In this document: piece by piece, positions 1-7,815 of the stretch
Numbering within the stretch: position 1 is the stretch's first letter
How the letters are laid out: every line of letters starts with the position of its first letter
From: Vulcanimicrobiota bacterium
Lineage (GTDB): Bacteria; Vulcanimicrobiota; Vulcanimicrobiia; Vulcanimicrobiales; Vulcanimicrobiaceae
Assembly (NCBI GenBank): GCA_030041225.1
Contig: JASHOG010000021.1
Span: 1 to 32,250 of the forward strand
Length of the DNA stretch: 32,250 nt
Direction: 5' to 3'
The notes under the pieces: generated by a model
Seen by the model: the letters and a program-made list of their open reading frames with translations, nothing else
What the model was told of the DNA's origin: nothing
Database searches by the model: none
Program-made: the position numbers and the translations under genes

Positions 1-432
1 GCCACTGCCACCGCCGCCGCTGCCGCCGCTGCCACCGCCTCCGGTGCCGCCGCCGCCGCTCGAGAGTGTGTGCATGCCGGAACCCGTGGAGTACTCATCG
101 GCAGAGTCGCTCGACCCGTAAGAGTCGGTGTAGCCCGATCCTGAGTAGGCGCAGCCCCCGCTGTCGCGGATGACTTCGAGCAGGTCGTTCATGATGACGC
201 GCAGGCGATATTCCTCGACGGCTGCTGCATGGAGCGCCGCCTCGGTCTCGTTCCACTGCGTCGTTTGAATCGAGAGCATCCCTTTCGCCGCGGCATCGGC
301 CGCGTTCTGCGCACGCATCTGCATCATCACCATCTGCCCGTAGCTCATGGCGAGCACGAGCATCGTCAGCACGGTGAGCGTGCCGAAAGCCCAAATCGGA
401 AACGTCTGGCCGCGCTGCGCGTGAAGGCTCAT
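1..432 (-). CDS. TadG-like pilus assembly protein, C-terminus outside window
   Basis: The first 144 codons are present; the frame is open to the window edge, so the C-terminus is missing. After a short basic start (MSLHAQRGQTF) comes one hydrophobic segment at about residues 12-32, then a helix rich in Met, Gln and Ala with the phrase AQNAADAAAKG, which is characteristic of the TadE/TadG-like N-terminal family of Flp pilus accessory proteins. From about residue 85 the chain becomes Ser/Tyr/Gly-rich and ends in an almost pure Gly/Ser tract. The start ATG overlaps the stop of the TadE-like gene (ATGA), indicating translational coupling. It is the last visible gene of the minus arm of the tad locus. 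Role by family: membrane-anchored minor component needed for pilus biogenesis. Whether a von Willebrand A domain follows, as in TadG, cannot be seen. Confidence 0.72.
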   Translation of the reverse strand, partial: MSLHAQRGQTFPIWAFGTLTVLTMLVLAMSYGQMVMMQMRAQNAADAAAKGMLSIQTTQWNETEAALHAAAVEEYRLRVIMNDLLEVIRDSGGCAYSGSGYTDSYGSSDSADEYSTGSGMHTLSSGGGGTGGGGSGGSGGGGSG

Positions 433-1490
433 GATCCCGGATCGACTCCGTCGTACAGGTGAGAGCTGTTACACCCGTCTTGCGGCGAGAGCGGGTACTC
501 GTTGGCGAACGTCGAGCTTCCCGGAGTCTCGGTGTACGAACCTTGAACGTCCCACGAATACACCATCTGGAACGAAGCGCCGCCCCACGCTGAAACGGTT
601 CCAGGTCCGGTTGACTGCTCGTCCCAGTCATTGTTCGGACCGGGAGAGGGTGAGGGCGTCGGCATCGTCGATGGGAAAGCCGCGGCAAGATCGGCGTAGA
701 TGCGCTGGTGACACGCCATCGTTGCGAACGTGCCGCCCAACCCGATTCCGTCGTCGGGCACTTGGGTCGTCGTGTAGTTGCCGGCGTCGTCGTTCTCGTC
801 ATCTTTGAGGTACTCGGCGAGACCGAGCGAGCGAAGCGACGTCGTGTAATCCTCGCAGTCGGTGCCGAAATCGAACTGCTCGTTACAGTAGAACATAAAG
901 CCTTGCGCAACGTAGTAGGGCGGCACGTTCTGGTCGTCTCCGGTGCCGCCGAGGTTCAACGGATTGACGAGCGAGCCATAGACGGTCGAAGAATTATAAC
1001 TGACGCCTTGCGCGTCGTCGTCGTGATTGCCCACCATCGACTCGCCTTCGACCATCCCCGCGTTGAGCGTCACCGTGCCTCCAAGCTCGGAGAGCCCCTT
1101 CACCGACGTGGTGCCTTGGGTTTGCATGAGCTGCGAGCGTATGATGGAGGCGCCGCCGTAGCGGTCGGTCGTGCTCCCCCACTCGATGAAGTTCGGCATC
1201 GTCGACGTATCCGTGGAGAGTGGGTTTCCGGAGGTGACGTTGCTCGAGCCCCAGCTCGAGAGCGAGAGGCTGGGGAACATCCCGGCGAGACTCGAGTTCA
1301 AATCCGTATAGTTCGTTTCGCCGAGTGACGATGCGTGCGAGTACATGTACGTCGCGGCATCGAGCTGGGTCTGCATGAATCCGACCAGTGCGATCTGCAC
1401 GCCGCCGAAGAGCACCATGAGCGTGAAGCTCAAGATGATCGCGGTTTCCGCGAGCGCGCTGCCGAGCGACGCAAGCGATGGGCGTTTCAT
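429..1490 (-). CDS. TadE-like minor pseudopilin, long form
   Basis: 353 residues. The N-terminus has a short basic leader followed by SALAETAIILSFTLMVLFGG, a hydrophobic helix with a Glu at its start as in TadE/TadF minor pseudopilins. It continues into a helix with QTQLDAATYMYSHA, where TadE proteins have the conserved AA.a..a.r.a pattern. The rest (about 60-353) is an exported Ser/Thr/Gly/Asn-rich region with several Cys and no domain I recognise. Usual TadE proteins are about 150-200 residues, so this one has a large extra exported part. It overlaps the preceding pilin-like gene and the following TadG-like gene by 4 bases each (ATGA), so the three are likely co-translated. Inferred role: minor pilin of the Tad machine; the extra domain may face the cell surface. 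Confidence 0.75.
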   Translation of the reverse strand: MKRPSLASLGSALAETAIILSFTLMVLFGGVQIALVGFMQTQLDAATYMYSHASSLGETNYTDLNSSLAGMFPSLSLSSWGSSNVTSGNPLSTDTSTMPNFIEWGSTTDRYGGASIIRSQLMQTQGTTSVKGLSELGGTVTLNAGMVEGESMVGNHDDDAQGVSYNSSTVYGSLVNPLNLGGTGDDQNVPPYYVAQGFMFYCNEQFDFGTDCEDYTTSLRSLGLAEYLKDDENDDAGNYTTTQVPDDGIGLGGTFATMACHQRIYADLAAAFPSTMPTPSPSPGPNNDWDEQSTGPGTVSAWGGASFQMVYSWDVQGSYTETPGSSTFANEYPLSPQDGCNSSHLYDGVDPGS

Positions 1491-1678
1491 GGCACCGGTG
1501 TCGCGTTCGCGTAGGTCTGCATCGCCGTACTCGAGCCGTTGAATGCGGAGCTGGCGGCGATCGCCATGCCGCCGAGCGCTACCATCGAGCCGATCGCGAT
1601 CAGGACGAGCGCGAGAGCATACTCGTGGAGCGTCCCGCCGCTCTCGTCCGTAAGCAGTGCACGCAACAGCCGCATCAA
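1487..1678 (-). CDS. Flp-type pilin-like protein (variant motif)
   Basis: 63 residues. A basic leader ends in DESGG and is followed by TLHEYALALVLIAIGSMVAL, so the Flp processing motif G/xxxxEY is present: predicted cleavage after G14, with E19 and Y20 at mature positions 5 and 6. The two major pilins of the other arm have ATLVEYGLVL at this site; here the sequence is GTLHEYALAL, so it is a divergent paralogue. It sits between the secretin and the TadE-like gene with 4-base overlaps at both ends, rather than beside the major pilins. I infer a minor or tip pilin made in low amount with the secretin arm. The C-terminus (SSTAMQTYANATPVP) differs from the major pilins, which end in FSTVANEV. Confidence 0.75.
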   Translation of the reverse strand: MMRLLRALLTDESGGTLHEYALALVLIAIGSMVALGGMAIAASSAFNGSSTAMQTYANATPVP

Positions 1679-3099
1679 TCCGTCACCACCTCCGGAGTGA
1701 GCACGAAGACTGCGTCCGTTTCGGAGTTCTGATAGTCGACCGACTGGAAGAGCTGGCCGAGAATCGGGATCGAGGAGAGGATCGGGATCTTGTTGATCGT
1801 CTTTTGGCTGATGCGCTCGAGCAGACCGCCCATGATGATCGATTGCCCGGGCCTCGCGATGATATCCGTGGAGAGCTTGCTCTCCGTCAGCGCGGGCACG
1901 TAGAAGCCGTTGATCTCCACTTCGTTCGAATAATCGAGATTCGAGATATCCGGTGTTAGTTTGCAGTCGATCGAGCCGTTCGGCAGTAGCGTCGGCGTTA
2001 CGTTCAACTGAACGCCGTAGGTTTGCCAGTTGACCGAGACTTGGCCGAGACCGGTGGAGTAGACGTACGGAATTTGCCCTCCGACGAGGAACGTCGCGAG
2101 ATTTCCCGATGTCGTGACGAGGTTCGGCGACGCGAGATCGCGAGCGTGACCGCTCTGCAGAACGAGGTTCAGCGTCGGTGCCAAGGCGACCGTTCTAAAG
2201 AAGGGCGCGATATTGAGCGCCTTCCCAAGCGCGCTCGCTCCGCTCCCTTCGGTGATCGGGAAGGACGGCTGCGTGTACGTGTAGGTTCCCGAGCTCGGAT
2301 TGAGGATTCCCGACTGGAGTTCCAGGCCGAGGTCGCCCTCCCCGGTCTTGTCGACTTCGAGCACGTCGACTTTGATGGAGATCTGAGTAACATGCTCGAG
2401 CGCAAGGCGATCGATCACATCGCCTTTGTCTGCGAGGTACGTCCCGGCGAGTACCTTTGCGCGCGCGATCACCTGCTCTTCCTCGATTTGATCTCGCACG
2501 TATCCTGAAACGATGATGTTGCCCTTACCGTCGGGCTCCATCGCGAGATCGTGCGCGGTCGGAGAGTTTGCAAAGTACTGCTGAAGCGTGTCCATAGAGT
2601 GCCGGACGCCGACGACGTCGGCGACGTGGTACTGCTGCTCCTTGGCCATGACCTCGAAACTCGAGACGATGTCGTCTTGGTTGACCCACTGTGCCATATC
2701 CGAAACGGTGCCGCTGACGACGATGTTGCTGCCGTATTCGTGGACGCGAACATCGGGGTTGTCGATAGCGGACTGAAGCATCTGTGCAAACGCGTCGAGC
2801 GCCTCCGCGCTCACTCGTACGATGTACGCGGTACGCTCACCGCCCGACCAGATGAAGAGCGACGTCGTGCCGGGCTCCTTGCCGTTGACGATGAGCTCGT
2901 TCGTACCGATCGGAATCACGCCGGCGATGTGACCGTCGCCGACGGCGACGCGCGTGAGCCCGGGAGCGGGAATAATCGTCGAGTGACCGCTTTGCAGCGA
3001 GATCACATCGGGATGCGCATATGCGGGCGCTGCGGCGAACGCGAACGCGATCGTCACAGCGAGGAGCGTGGAGCGCACCTGCGCAGAGAACATTGTCAT
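1675..3099 (-). CDS. cpaC: Tad pilus secretin (RcpA/CpaC family)
   Basis: Outer-membrane secretin that forms the pore for the Flp pilus. From the chosen start it has 474 residues with a signal peptide ending APAYA. The N-terminal pilus-secretin domain follows (PDVISLQSGHSTIIP to about residue 100, with IIVNGKEPGTTSLFIW-like sequence), then two BON-like segments (about 105-150 and 180-230), then the secretin core. The core contains LASPNLVTTSGNLATFLVGG and later PGQSIIMGGLL, both hallmarks of type II/III secretins. The frame is open upstream to 3156, but GGAAGG lies just before the ATG at 3099, and a second ATG at 3093 gives 9-base spacing; both place the signal peptide at the N-terminus, so the longer form is unlikely. 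It is the first gene of the minus tad arm, and its 3' end overlaps the pilin-like gene by 4 bases. Confidence 0.88.
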   Translation of the reverse strand: MTMFSAQVRSTLLAVTIAFAFAAAPAYAHPDVISLQSGHSTIIPAPGLTRVAVGDGHIAGVIPIGTNELIVNGKEPGTTSLFIWSGGERTAYIVRVSAEALDAFAQMLQSAIDNPDVRVHEYGSNIVVSGTVSDMAQWVNQDDIVSSFEVMAKEQQYHVADVVGVRHSMDTLQQYFANSPTAHDLAMEPDGKGNIIVSGYVRDQIEEEQVIARAKVLAGTYLADKGDVIDRLALEHVTQISIKVDVLEVDKTGEGDLGLELQSGILNPSSGTYTYTQPSFPITEGSGASALGKALNIAPFFRTVALAPTLNLVLQSGHARDLASPNLVTTSGNLATFLVGGQIPYVYSTGLGQVSVNWQTYGVQLNVTPTLLPNGSIDCKLTPDISNLDYSNEVEINGFYVPALTESKLSTDIIARPGQSIIMGGLLERISQKTINKIPILSSIPILGQLFQSVDYQNSETDAVFVLTPEVVTD

Positions 3100-3263
3100 G
3101 AGCTTCCTTCCGTAAGCCACGGCATCGAAAGTCATTATGCCACAGCCCCCCAGCATTAGGGGATAAACGCATCGTTTGCTTTCTGTAAAGCTTATGTCGA
3201 TGACGTATCCATAAAGCCGAACCTCGATTATGATCGACCCACGTTCACGGAAAGGAGAACGGC
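3100..3263. promoter_or_regulatory. Divergent promoter region of the two tad arms
   Basis: This 164-base stretch separates the secretin arm (minus) from the pilin arm (plus) and is AT-richer than its surroundings, so it should hold both promoters. On the plus strand a TATGAT at 3229-3234 is a fair -10 match, but I see no good -35 at 17 bases. On the minus strand TTTACA (3184-3189) resembles a -35, but the -10 at 18 bases (TATCCC) is poor. A good ribosome site, AAGGAGA, precedes the plus gene. The precise promoters are uncertain; co-regulation of both arms from here is inference. Confidence 0.4.
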
Positions 3264-3878
3264 ATGTTGCATCGAGCGCTCACGTCCTCTGTGACGATAG
3301 CGTCTCTCACAATCGCCCTGGCGAGCACGGCTTTGGCCGGCAACCCGGGCGCGACGCTGTCACAGAGCGGGCACGACTGGGTAGGTGCCGGCGCCGACGC
3401 TGCTGCCGTTTTACCGGTCAATCCGGGCTATGGGTTCTCGGCTTCGGAGCGACCGTCGTTCGACGCAGGCGGTGTGAAGCAAGATGCTTCCGCCGCCGGC
3501 GCGACGCGGACGCTCGTGGCTCAGTCGCCCATGGCAGGACCGATTACCCTCGTCGCTCGTCATCGTGACGGTGACGAGGCGCTCGACGTTACCGGGACCG
3601 CTCCGCCGGGAGCTGCCGTCGAGATCGTCGCTTTGGCGAAGATCTCGATCGACTTGCCGATAGTCTTCCTCAATCGTGTCGATACGATTGCGGACGGCTC
3701 CGGCGCGTTCTCAGTAAGACTCCCGATCGCTCCCGATTACGTGCAGGGCTCCGAGATTCTGATTCAGGCGCAGGCAACGGGTGCAGCCTCCGTCATGGTC
3801 AGCTACGTCGTCGGCGCACCAACGAGCGGGCCACCGATCACGTCAACGGACGTCGACAACGATCGTTGCTGTCCGTAA
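3264..3878 (+). CDS. Secreted protein of unknown function, first gene of the plus tad arm
   Basis: 204 residues with a clear Sec signal peptide (hydrophobic core about 9-24, cleavage near ALAG). The mature part is Ala/Gly/Ser-rich at first, then from about residue 92 to 185 has a beta-sandwich look (ITLVARHRDGDEALDVTGTAPPGAAVEIVALAKI). This resembles an Ig-like or carbohydrate-binding-like fold in which a small domain opens with a GxxxPGAxVxI motif. It ends in DRCCP. AAGGAGA stands 7 bases before the ATG. It is the first gene after the divergent promoter and lies 48 bases upstream of the first pilin, so it is probably expressed with the pilus. I do not recognise the family; a periplasmic or surface accessory to the pilus is a guess from position only. 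Confidence 0.7.
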   Translation: MLHRALTSSVTIASLTIALASTALAGNPGATLSQSGHDWVGAGADAAAVLPVNPGYGFSASERPSFDAGGVKQDASAAGATRTLVAQSPMAGPITLVARHRDGDEALDVTGTAPPGAAVEIVALAKISIDLPIVFLNRVDTIADGSGAFSVRLPIAPDYVQGSEILIQAQATGAASVMVSYVVGAPTSGPPITSTDVDNDRCCP

Positions 3879-3926
3879 TGACGCACTCGTACCAAAACCA
3901 ACTTTAGTGAGGAGATAAATCCAACC

Positions 3927-4088
3927 ATGATTTCCGCAATCAAAAACCTCGTGAAGGACGATAGCGGTGCGACGCTGGTCGAGTATGGCCTCGTTCTCGC
4001 ATTGATCGCCGTCGTTTGTATCGGCGTACTGACCACGCTGGGATCTCACGTCTCACAGATGTTCAGCACGGTCGCGAACGAGGTCTAA
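3927..4088 (+). CDS. flp: Flp pilin 1
   Basis: 53-residue prepilin, too short for most ORF cut-offs. Leader MISAIKNLVKDDSG is followed by ATLVEYGLVLALIAVVCIGV. The Flp motif G/xxxxEY is intact, so cleavage after G14 would leave a 39-residue mature pilin whose hydrophobic helix forms the filament core, with E19 at mature position 5 and Y20 at position 6. The C-terminus is MFSTVANEV. GAGGAG is found 11 bases before the ATG. Its product is the structural subunit of the Tad pilus, processed by the TadV-type peptidase encoded at 4406. It is followed by a stem-loop and then a near-identical second copy. Confidence 0.92.
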   Translation: MISAIKNLVKDDSGATLVEYGLVLALIAVVCIGVLTTLGSHVSQMFSTVANEV

Positions 4089-4097
4089 CAGGACGAA

Positions 4098-4124
4098 GCA
4101 CGGAGACGGCGCGGGTGTCCGTGC
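4098..4124 (+). other. Stem-loop between the two pilin genes
   Basis: GCACGGA at 4098-4104 pairs perfectly with TCCGTGC at 4118-4124 around a 13-base loop, 9 bases after the stop of pilin 1. There is no following T-run, so it is not a canonical intrinsic terminator. In pilin operons such hairpins often stabilise the upstream mRNA or cause partial termination; that role is inferred here. Confidence 0.55.
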
Positions 4125-4162
4125 CGTACCAACAATCTAGCTAAGAGGGGGTAGCCAACGCC

Positions 4163-4324
4163 ATGATCTCACGGATAGAGAGGCTGGCACGCGATGAGAA
4201 CGGCGCGACCTTGGTCGAGTACGGTCTCGTACTCGCCCTGATCGCGGTCGTCTGCATCGGTGTCTTAGCAACGCTGGGTAGCAGCGTTTCTGGGATGTTC
4301 AGCACAGTCGCAAACGAGGTCTGA
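4163..4324 (+). CDS. flp: Flp pilin 2
   Basis: 53-residue second prepilin. Leader MISRIERLARDENG is followed by ATLVEYGLVLALIAVVCIGV, then LATLGSSVSGMFSTVANEV. From G14 on it differs from pilin 1 at only three residues (T/A in LTTLG-LATLG, H/S and Q/G), while the leaders differ more and the codons differ at many third positions. This indicates an old tandem duplication kept under selection for the mature filament. AAGAGGGGG precedes the ATG by about 11 bases. It is followed by a strong hairpin and then the prepilin peptidase gene. The mature proteins are similar enough to co-polymerise; this is inference. Confidence 0.92.
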   Translation: MISRIERLARDENGATLVEYGLVLALIAVVCIGVLATLGSSVSGMFSTVANEV

Positions 4325-4342
4325 CGAAAGAAGACGTAGGTT

Positions 4343-4372
4343 CGGGCTACCGCTCGTCGCGAGCATAGCCCG
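4343..4372 (+). terminator. Strong hairpin after the pilin pair (terminator-like, no T-run)
   Basis: CGGGCTA (4343-4349) pairs with TAGCCCG (4366-4372), and inside it GCTCG (4352-4356) pairs with CGAGC (4360-4364) around the loop TCG, leaving a small bulge. It begins 18 bases after the stop of pilin 2. The lack of a U-tract suggests partial termination or a 3' mRNA stabiliser. That would let the two pilins be made in large excess over the assembly proteins downstream, which is the expected stoichiometry. Confidence 0.6.
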
Positions 4373-4405
4373 CCTCCGTCCGGCGGCGCCCCTTCAAGGG
4401 AACCT

Positions 4406-4894
4406 ATGATGTCAACGACTCAAACTATCGCTTTTGCAATCGCCGCGGTCGCGTGCACCCTCGCGGTGCGTACAGACCTGGCGTCTCGCCGCATCCCGAA
4501 TGCGATCACGCTGCCGCTGCTCGCCGCAGCGCCTTTGCTTGCCGCATTCGACGGCTGGCGCGCGGTCATCGCCGCGTGTGGGATCGTCGCCGGTGCACTC
4601 GTCATCGGCGCATGTTTGCATGCGATGGGAGTGCTCGGCGGAGGCGACGTGAAGCTGCTCGCGGGCATAAGCGCGCTCGTAGGATTTCCGTGGTGCCTCG
4701 ACGTCGCGCTGTACACCGGTATCTGCGGCGGACTGCTCGCGCTCATTTTTGCCGCGGCTCGTGGTGAGCTTCGCGGCCTTATGGCACGCCTACCGACGGG
4801 CGTGCGTCTTCCCTACGCGCTTGCGATCGGTACGGGCTTTGCGCTCACGACCGCCGGCGCGACCGTCTTCCCCGCCTTGAGGATCGTGCAATGA
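4406..4894 (+). CDS. cpaA: Prepilin peptidase, TadV/CpaA type
   Basis: 162-residue polytopic inner-membrane aspartic protease of the A24 family that removes the leader of Flp prepilins. The two catalytic aspartates are visible: D24 in the first cytoplasmic loop (RTDLASRRIPN) and D81 in GGGDVKLL. Both motifs match the family, as does the short form without the N-terminal methylase domain. About five hydrophobic segments are present. Two adjacent ATGs (4406 and 4409) are possible; AAGGGAA lies just upstream. The stop overlaps the CpaB start (ATGA, 4891-4894). A second peptidase of the same family is encoded at 9515. Confidence 0.9.
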   Translation: MMSTTQTIAFAIAAVACTLAVRTDLASRRIPNAITLPLLAAAPLLAAFDGWRAVIAACGIVAGALVIGACLHAMGVLGGGDVKLLAGISALVGFPWCLDVALYTGICGGLLALIFAAARGELRGLMARLPTGVRLPYALAIGTGFALTTAGATVFPALRIVQ

Positions 4895-5724
4895 ACGAAC
4901 GTAACATGCTACTCGTCGTGGCGGGTATTCTCGCCGCCGGCGCCGGTCTCTTGACCTTCAACTACCTCTCATCGGGCAACAAGCACGTTGCAGCAGTACC
5001 GTCGCGTGCGGTTCTCGTCGCGACTGCGAACATCCCCGCGCATTCGGAGCTCAACAGCTCGATGGTGAACATCGTGATGCGCCCGGTGACCGACGTTGAC
5101 CCCAACGCATTCTCGTCGCCCGGGGATCTCTCCGGAGACGTCGCGCTCGGCCCTATCCCTGCCGGAGCGACGATTACCTCCTCGGACGTTTCGAGGGACG
5201 AGGCCCCGGGCGGTCTCAGCTTGATGCACGGCTATCGCGCGATCTCAATCGCCGTCGATGAAGTGCGGGATGTCTCGGGACTCGTGCAACCCGGCGACAA
5301 GGTTGACATCATCGCGGTTCCACCGCGCAGCGGAAACGAGCTGCCGACGGCATCGACGATTTTGCGCGACGTAACGGTCTTCGCGGTCGGCGGAGAGATC
5401 GCTCAGGTCGGTGCACCGACACCCGCACCCGGCCAGGCGCCGCAGCCGTACGTTCCGCGCTCGCTTACGCTCGAAGTGACGCCGGAGCAGGCGGACCTCC
5501 TCGCGATGGCCGATATGAACACGACGCTGCGTCTTGCGTTGCGCGGGAAGGGCGACACGACCGGCACGACCCAAGAGATCGTGTTCGCCTCGACGCCGTC
5601 ATATGCGCCGGAACCGTCCTTCCAACAGCACCCGTCCTTCAATTACAGACCGAGCTCCGTCGAGATCATCGACGGCGATCAGCTCGGTGAGCCGGATTCG
5701 AACAACACGGGCAAGTCGAGATAG
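4891..5724 (+). CDS. cpaB: Flp pilus assembly protein CpaB/RcpC
   Basis: 277 residues. One N-terminal membrane segment (about 5-27) is followed by an SAF domain (about 40-105: ATANIPAHSELNSSMVNIVMR through LGPIPAGATITSSDV), then an RcpC-type domain (about 108-220: GYRAISIAVDEVRDVSGLVQPGDKVDIIAV). The order is that of CpaB/RcpC, periplasmic proteins that associate with the secretin and may contact peptidoglycan. A Pro-rich insert (about 171-188) interrupts the RcpC domain, and the C-terminal tail is disordered and Ser/Asn-rich. It is coupled to the upstream peptidase gene by a 4-base overlap and lies 3 bases before the ATPase gene. Confidence 0.88.
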   Translation: MNERNMLLVVAGILAAGAGLLTFNYLSSGNKHVAAVPSRAVLVATANIPAHSELNSSMVNIVMRPVTDVDPNAFSSPGDLSGDVALGPIPAGATITSSDVSRDEAPGGLSLMHGYRAISIAVDEVRDVSGLVQPGDKVDIIAVPPRSGNELPTASTILRDVTVFAVGGEIAQVGAPTPAPGQAPQPYVPRSLTLEVTPEQADLLAMADMNTTLRLALRGKGDTTGTTQEIVFASTPSYAPEPSFQQHPSFNYRPSSVEIIDGDQLGEPDSNNTGKSR

Positions 5725-5727
5725 CGG

Positions 5728-7800
5728 ATGCCGGACATCTTCTTCGTCATCGGCTCGAAAGGCGGAGTCGGTGCGACGACGCTTGCCACGCACCTGGCGA
5801 CGAAGTTCGCAAAGGACGGCGCAACGCTTCTCGTCGACGGCGACCTGTCAGGACGCCGCGCCGGTGCGGTCATCTTCAACTCGATCGCCAAGATCGATGC
5901 GCGGCGCGCGCAGGACGACTTCCCGCTCGCGGACGTTGCGCCCGGCCTCTCGCTCTACGAGCTGGCCGGCTCGATTCACGACGGCTTCACGATCAAAGCC
6001 GACAAGGTCGAGCAGTTTCTGCGCACCATCTCCGACGCAACCAAGACGATCATCGTCGACGGCGCGCAACCCTTTGCGGCCGCGGTACGCCCGTTTGCCG
6101 TCCGTGCGGCGCACTTCGTGCTCGTCGTCGAGCCCTCGATGCTCGGCGTCACGGGCGCTCGCGTAATGCAACTCGAGCTCTTGAAGTTCGGCGTTCCGGA
6201 ATCGCGCCTGAGCGTGGCAATCGTTGCAAAGGACACTCGTGGCCGCGTGCCGAGCTCGGAGATCGAGCGCGCGCTGAAGCTCAAGATTGCGGGCGAGATT
6301 CCGCCGAGCGACGACAAGAGGTTTGAGAAGGCGGTCGTAGCGCTTGCCGATCGTCTTGCAGCCGCACCGAAGGCTGCGGATCTGCTCGTGCTCCAGCCAT
6401 CGGCTGCGACGCCGCTCGGCGAGCGGCGCTTGACCGATCGTACCAAGTCGAACGGCGCGACCAACGGGCAGCAACAGCGCTCCGCCGACGTCGTGACCGA
6501 GCAGCAGCGGCTCAACCGTGCCGACCTCAAGGCAAAGATTCATCGCGAGGTCTCACGCCGCATCGACCTCGCGGCGATCGGCGCGAACGCCGACCCGTTG
6601 CGCGTGGAGGAGTTACGCACGGAGGTCGAGCGCGCAGTCAACGAGAGCGTCGTTCATAACCCGCTCGGCTCCGCAGAAGAAGTCGCGCGCCTGCGCCAAG
6701 AGATCATGCACGAGTGCCTTGGTCTCGGTCCGCTCGAGGAGCTCATGAGCGACGCCGACGTTTCGGAAATCATGGTCAACGGACCGGATCGAATCTACGT
6801 CGAGCGGCGCGGACGCATCGAGCTCTCGGGAACGCGCTTCAACGACGCACATCAGCTGCGCCTCGTCATCGAGCGCATCGTTGCCCCGCTGGGGCGGCAT
6901 ATCGACGAGGCCGTTCCGATGGTCGATGCGCGCCTTGCCGACGGCTCACGCGTCAACGCGACGATCGAGCCGCTCTCGATTGACTATCCGACGATCACGA
7001 TACGTCGTTTCGCGAAGGACCGCTTGCGTACCGAAGACTTGATCGGAAAAGGATCGCTGACCGCGGAGATCGCCGATCTGCTGCGCGCCGCCGTCGAAGC
7101 CCGCTTGAACATCGTCATCAGCGGCGGCACCGGCTCAGGCAAGACGACCCTGCTCAACGTCCTCTCGGGATATATTCCGTCGAGCGAACGCATCATCACG
7201 ATCGAGGACGCGGCCGAGCTGCAACTCCATCAAGACCACGTCGTTCGCATGGAGGCACGCCCCGCGAACGTCGAAGGGCGCGGCGCGATTCCCATCCGCG
7301 AGCTCGTCCGCAACTCGCTGCGTATGCGACCGGATCGTATCGTCGTCGGCGAGTGCCGCAGCGGAGAGGCGCTCGACATGCTTCAGGCAATGAATACCGG
7401 CCACGACGGTTCGCTCACGACCGTCCACGCGAACACGCCGCGCGACTGCCTCTCGCGTATCGAAACGATGGTGCTCATGGCGGGGTTCGACATTCCCGTT
7501 CGCGCAATTCGCGAGCAAGTGTCGAGCGCGATCGACGTCGTCGTTCAGACGTCGCGCTTGCGCGACGGAAGCCGCAAGATCACGTCGATCACCGAGATCG
7601 TCGGCATGGAAGGCGAGATCATCTCGACCCAAGAGCTCCTGCGCTTCGACCAACATGGCTTGGACAAGGAGGGCAAGCTCGCCGGAAACTTCGTCTACAC
7701 GGGCGTGCAGCCGAACTTCCTGCGCCGCTTCGAAGAGTACGGGATCAGCTTCGAGATCGAGCGCCTCTCGCAGATGCAGCTCGCGGTCTCGAGCTGGTAA
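5728..7800 (+). CDS. TadZ-TadA fusion: MinD-like localisation ATPase joined to pilus motor ATPase
   Basis: 690 residues in one frame. Residues 1 to about 225 are a TadZ/CpaE MinD-like domain: the P-loop is [10 protein letters not shown] (9-18), retaining the signature Lys K11 but with Ala in place of the usual Lys of [12 protein letters not shown] follows, as does a second Asp strand (IIVDGAQ). A Gln/Asn-rich linker (about 226-255) leads into a complete TadA/CpaF secretion ATPase of normal length. That part has the N-terminal helical domain ([22 protein letters not shown]), Walker A GGTGSGKT (466-473, K472), an Asp box with E542 in [10 protein letters not shown], and the His box TVHANT (H567). 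TadA is the hexameric motor for pilus extension; TadZ places it at the pole. These are normally separate genes. No internal ribosome site for a separate TadA is obvious, though a short internal start cannot be ruled out. Confidence 0.9.
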   Translation: MPDIFFVIGSKGGVGATTLATHLATKFAKDGATLLVDGDLSGRRAGAVIFNSIAKIDARRAQDDFPLADVAPGLSLYELAGSIHDGFTIKADKVEQFLRTISDATKTIIVDGAQPFAAAVRPFAVRAAHFVLVVEPSMLGVTGARVMQLELLKFGVPESRLSVAIVAKDTRGRVPSSEIERALKLKIAGEIPPSDDKRFEKAVVALADRLAAAPKAADLLVLQPSAATPLGERRLTDRTKSNGATNGQQQRSADVVTEQQRLNRADLKAKIHREVSRRIDLAAIGANADPLRVEELRTEVERAVNESVVHNPLGSAEEVARLRQEIMHECLGLGPLEELMSDADVSEIMVNGPDRIYVERRGRIELSGTRFNDAHQLRLVIERIVAPLGRHIDEAVPMVDARLADGSRVNATIEPLSIDYPTITIRRFAKDRLRTEDLIGKGSLTAEIADLLRAAVEARLNIVISGGTGSGKTTLLNVLSGYIPSSERIITIEDAAELQLHQDHVVRMEARPANVEGRGAIPIRELVRNSLRMRPDRIVVGECRSGEALDMLQAMNTGHDGSLTTVHANTPRDCLSRIETMVLMAGFDIPVRAIREQVSSAIDVVVQTSRLRDGSRKITSITEIVGMEGEIISTQELLRFDQHGLDKEGKLAGNFVYTGVQPNFLRRFEEYGISFEIERLSQMQLAVSSW

Positions 7801-7815
7801 CGGAGAACGACCGCG

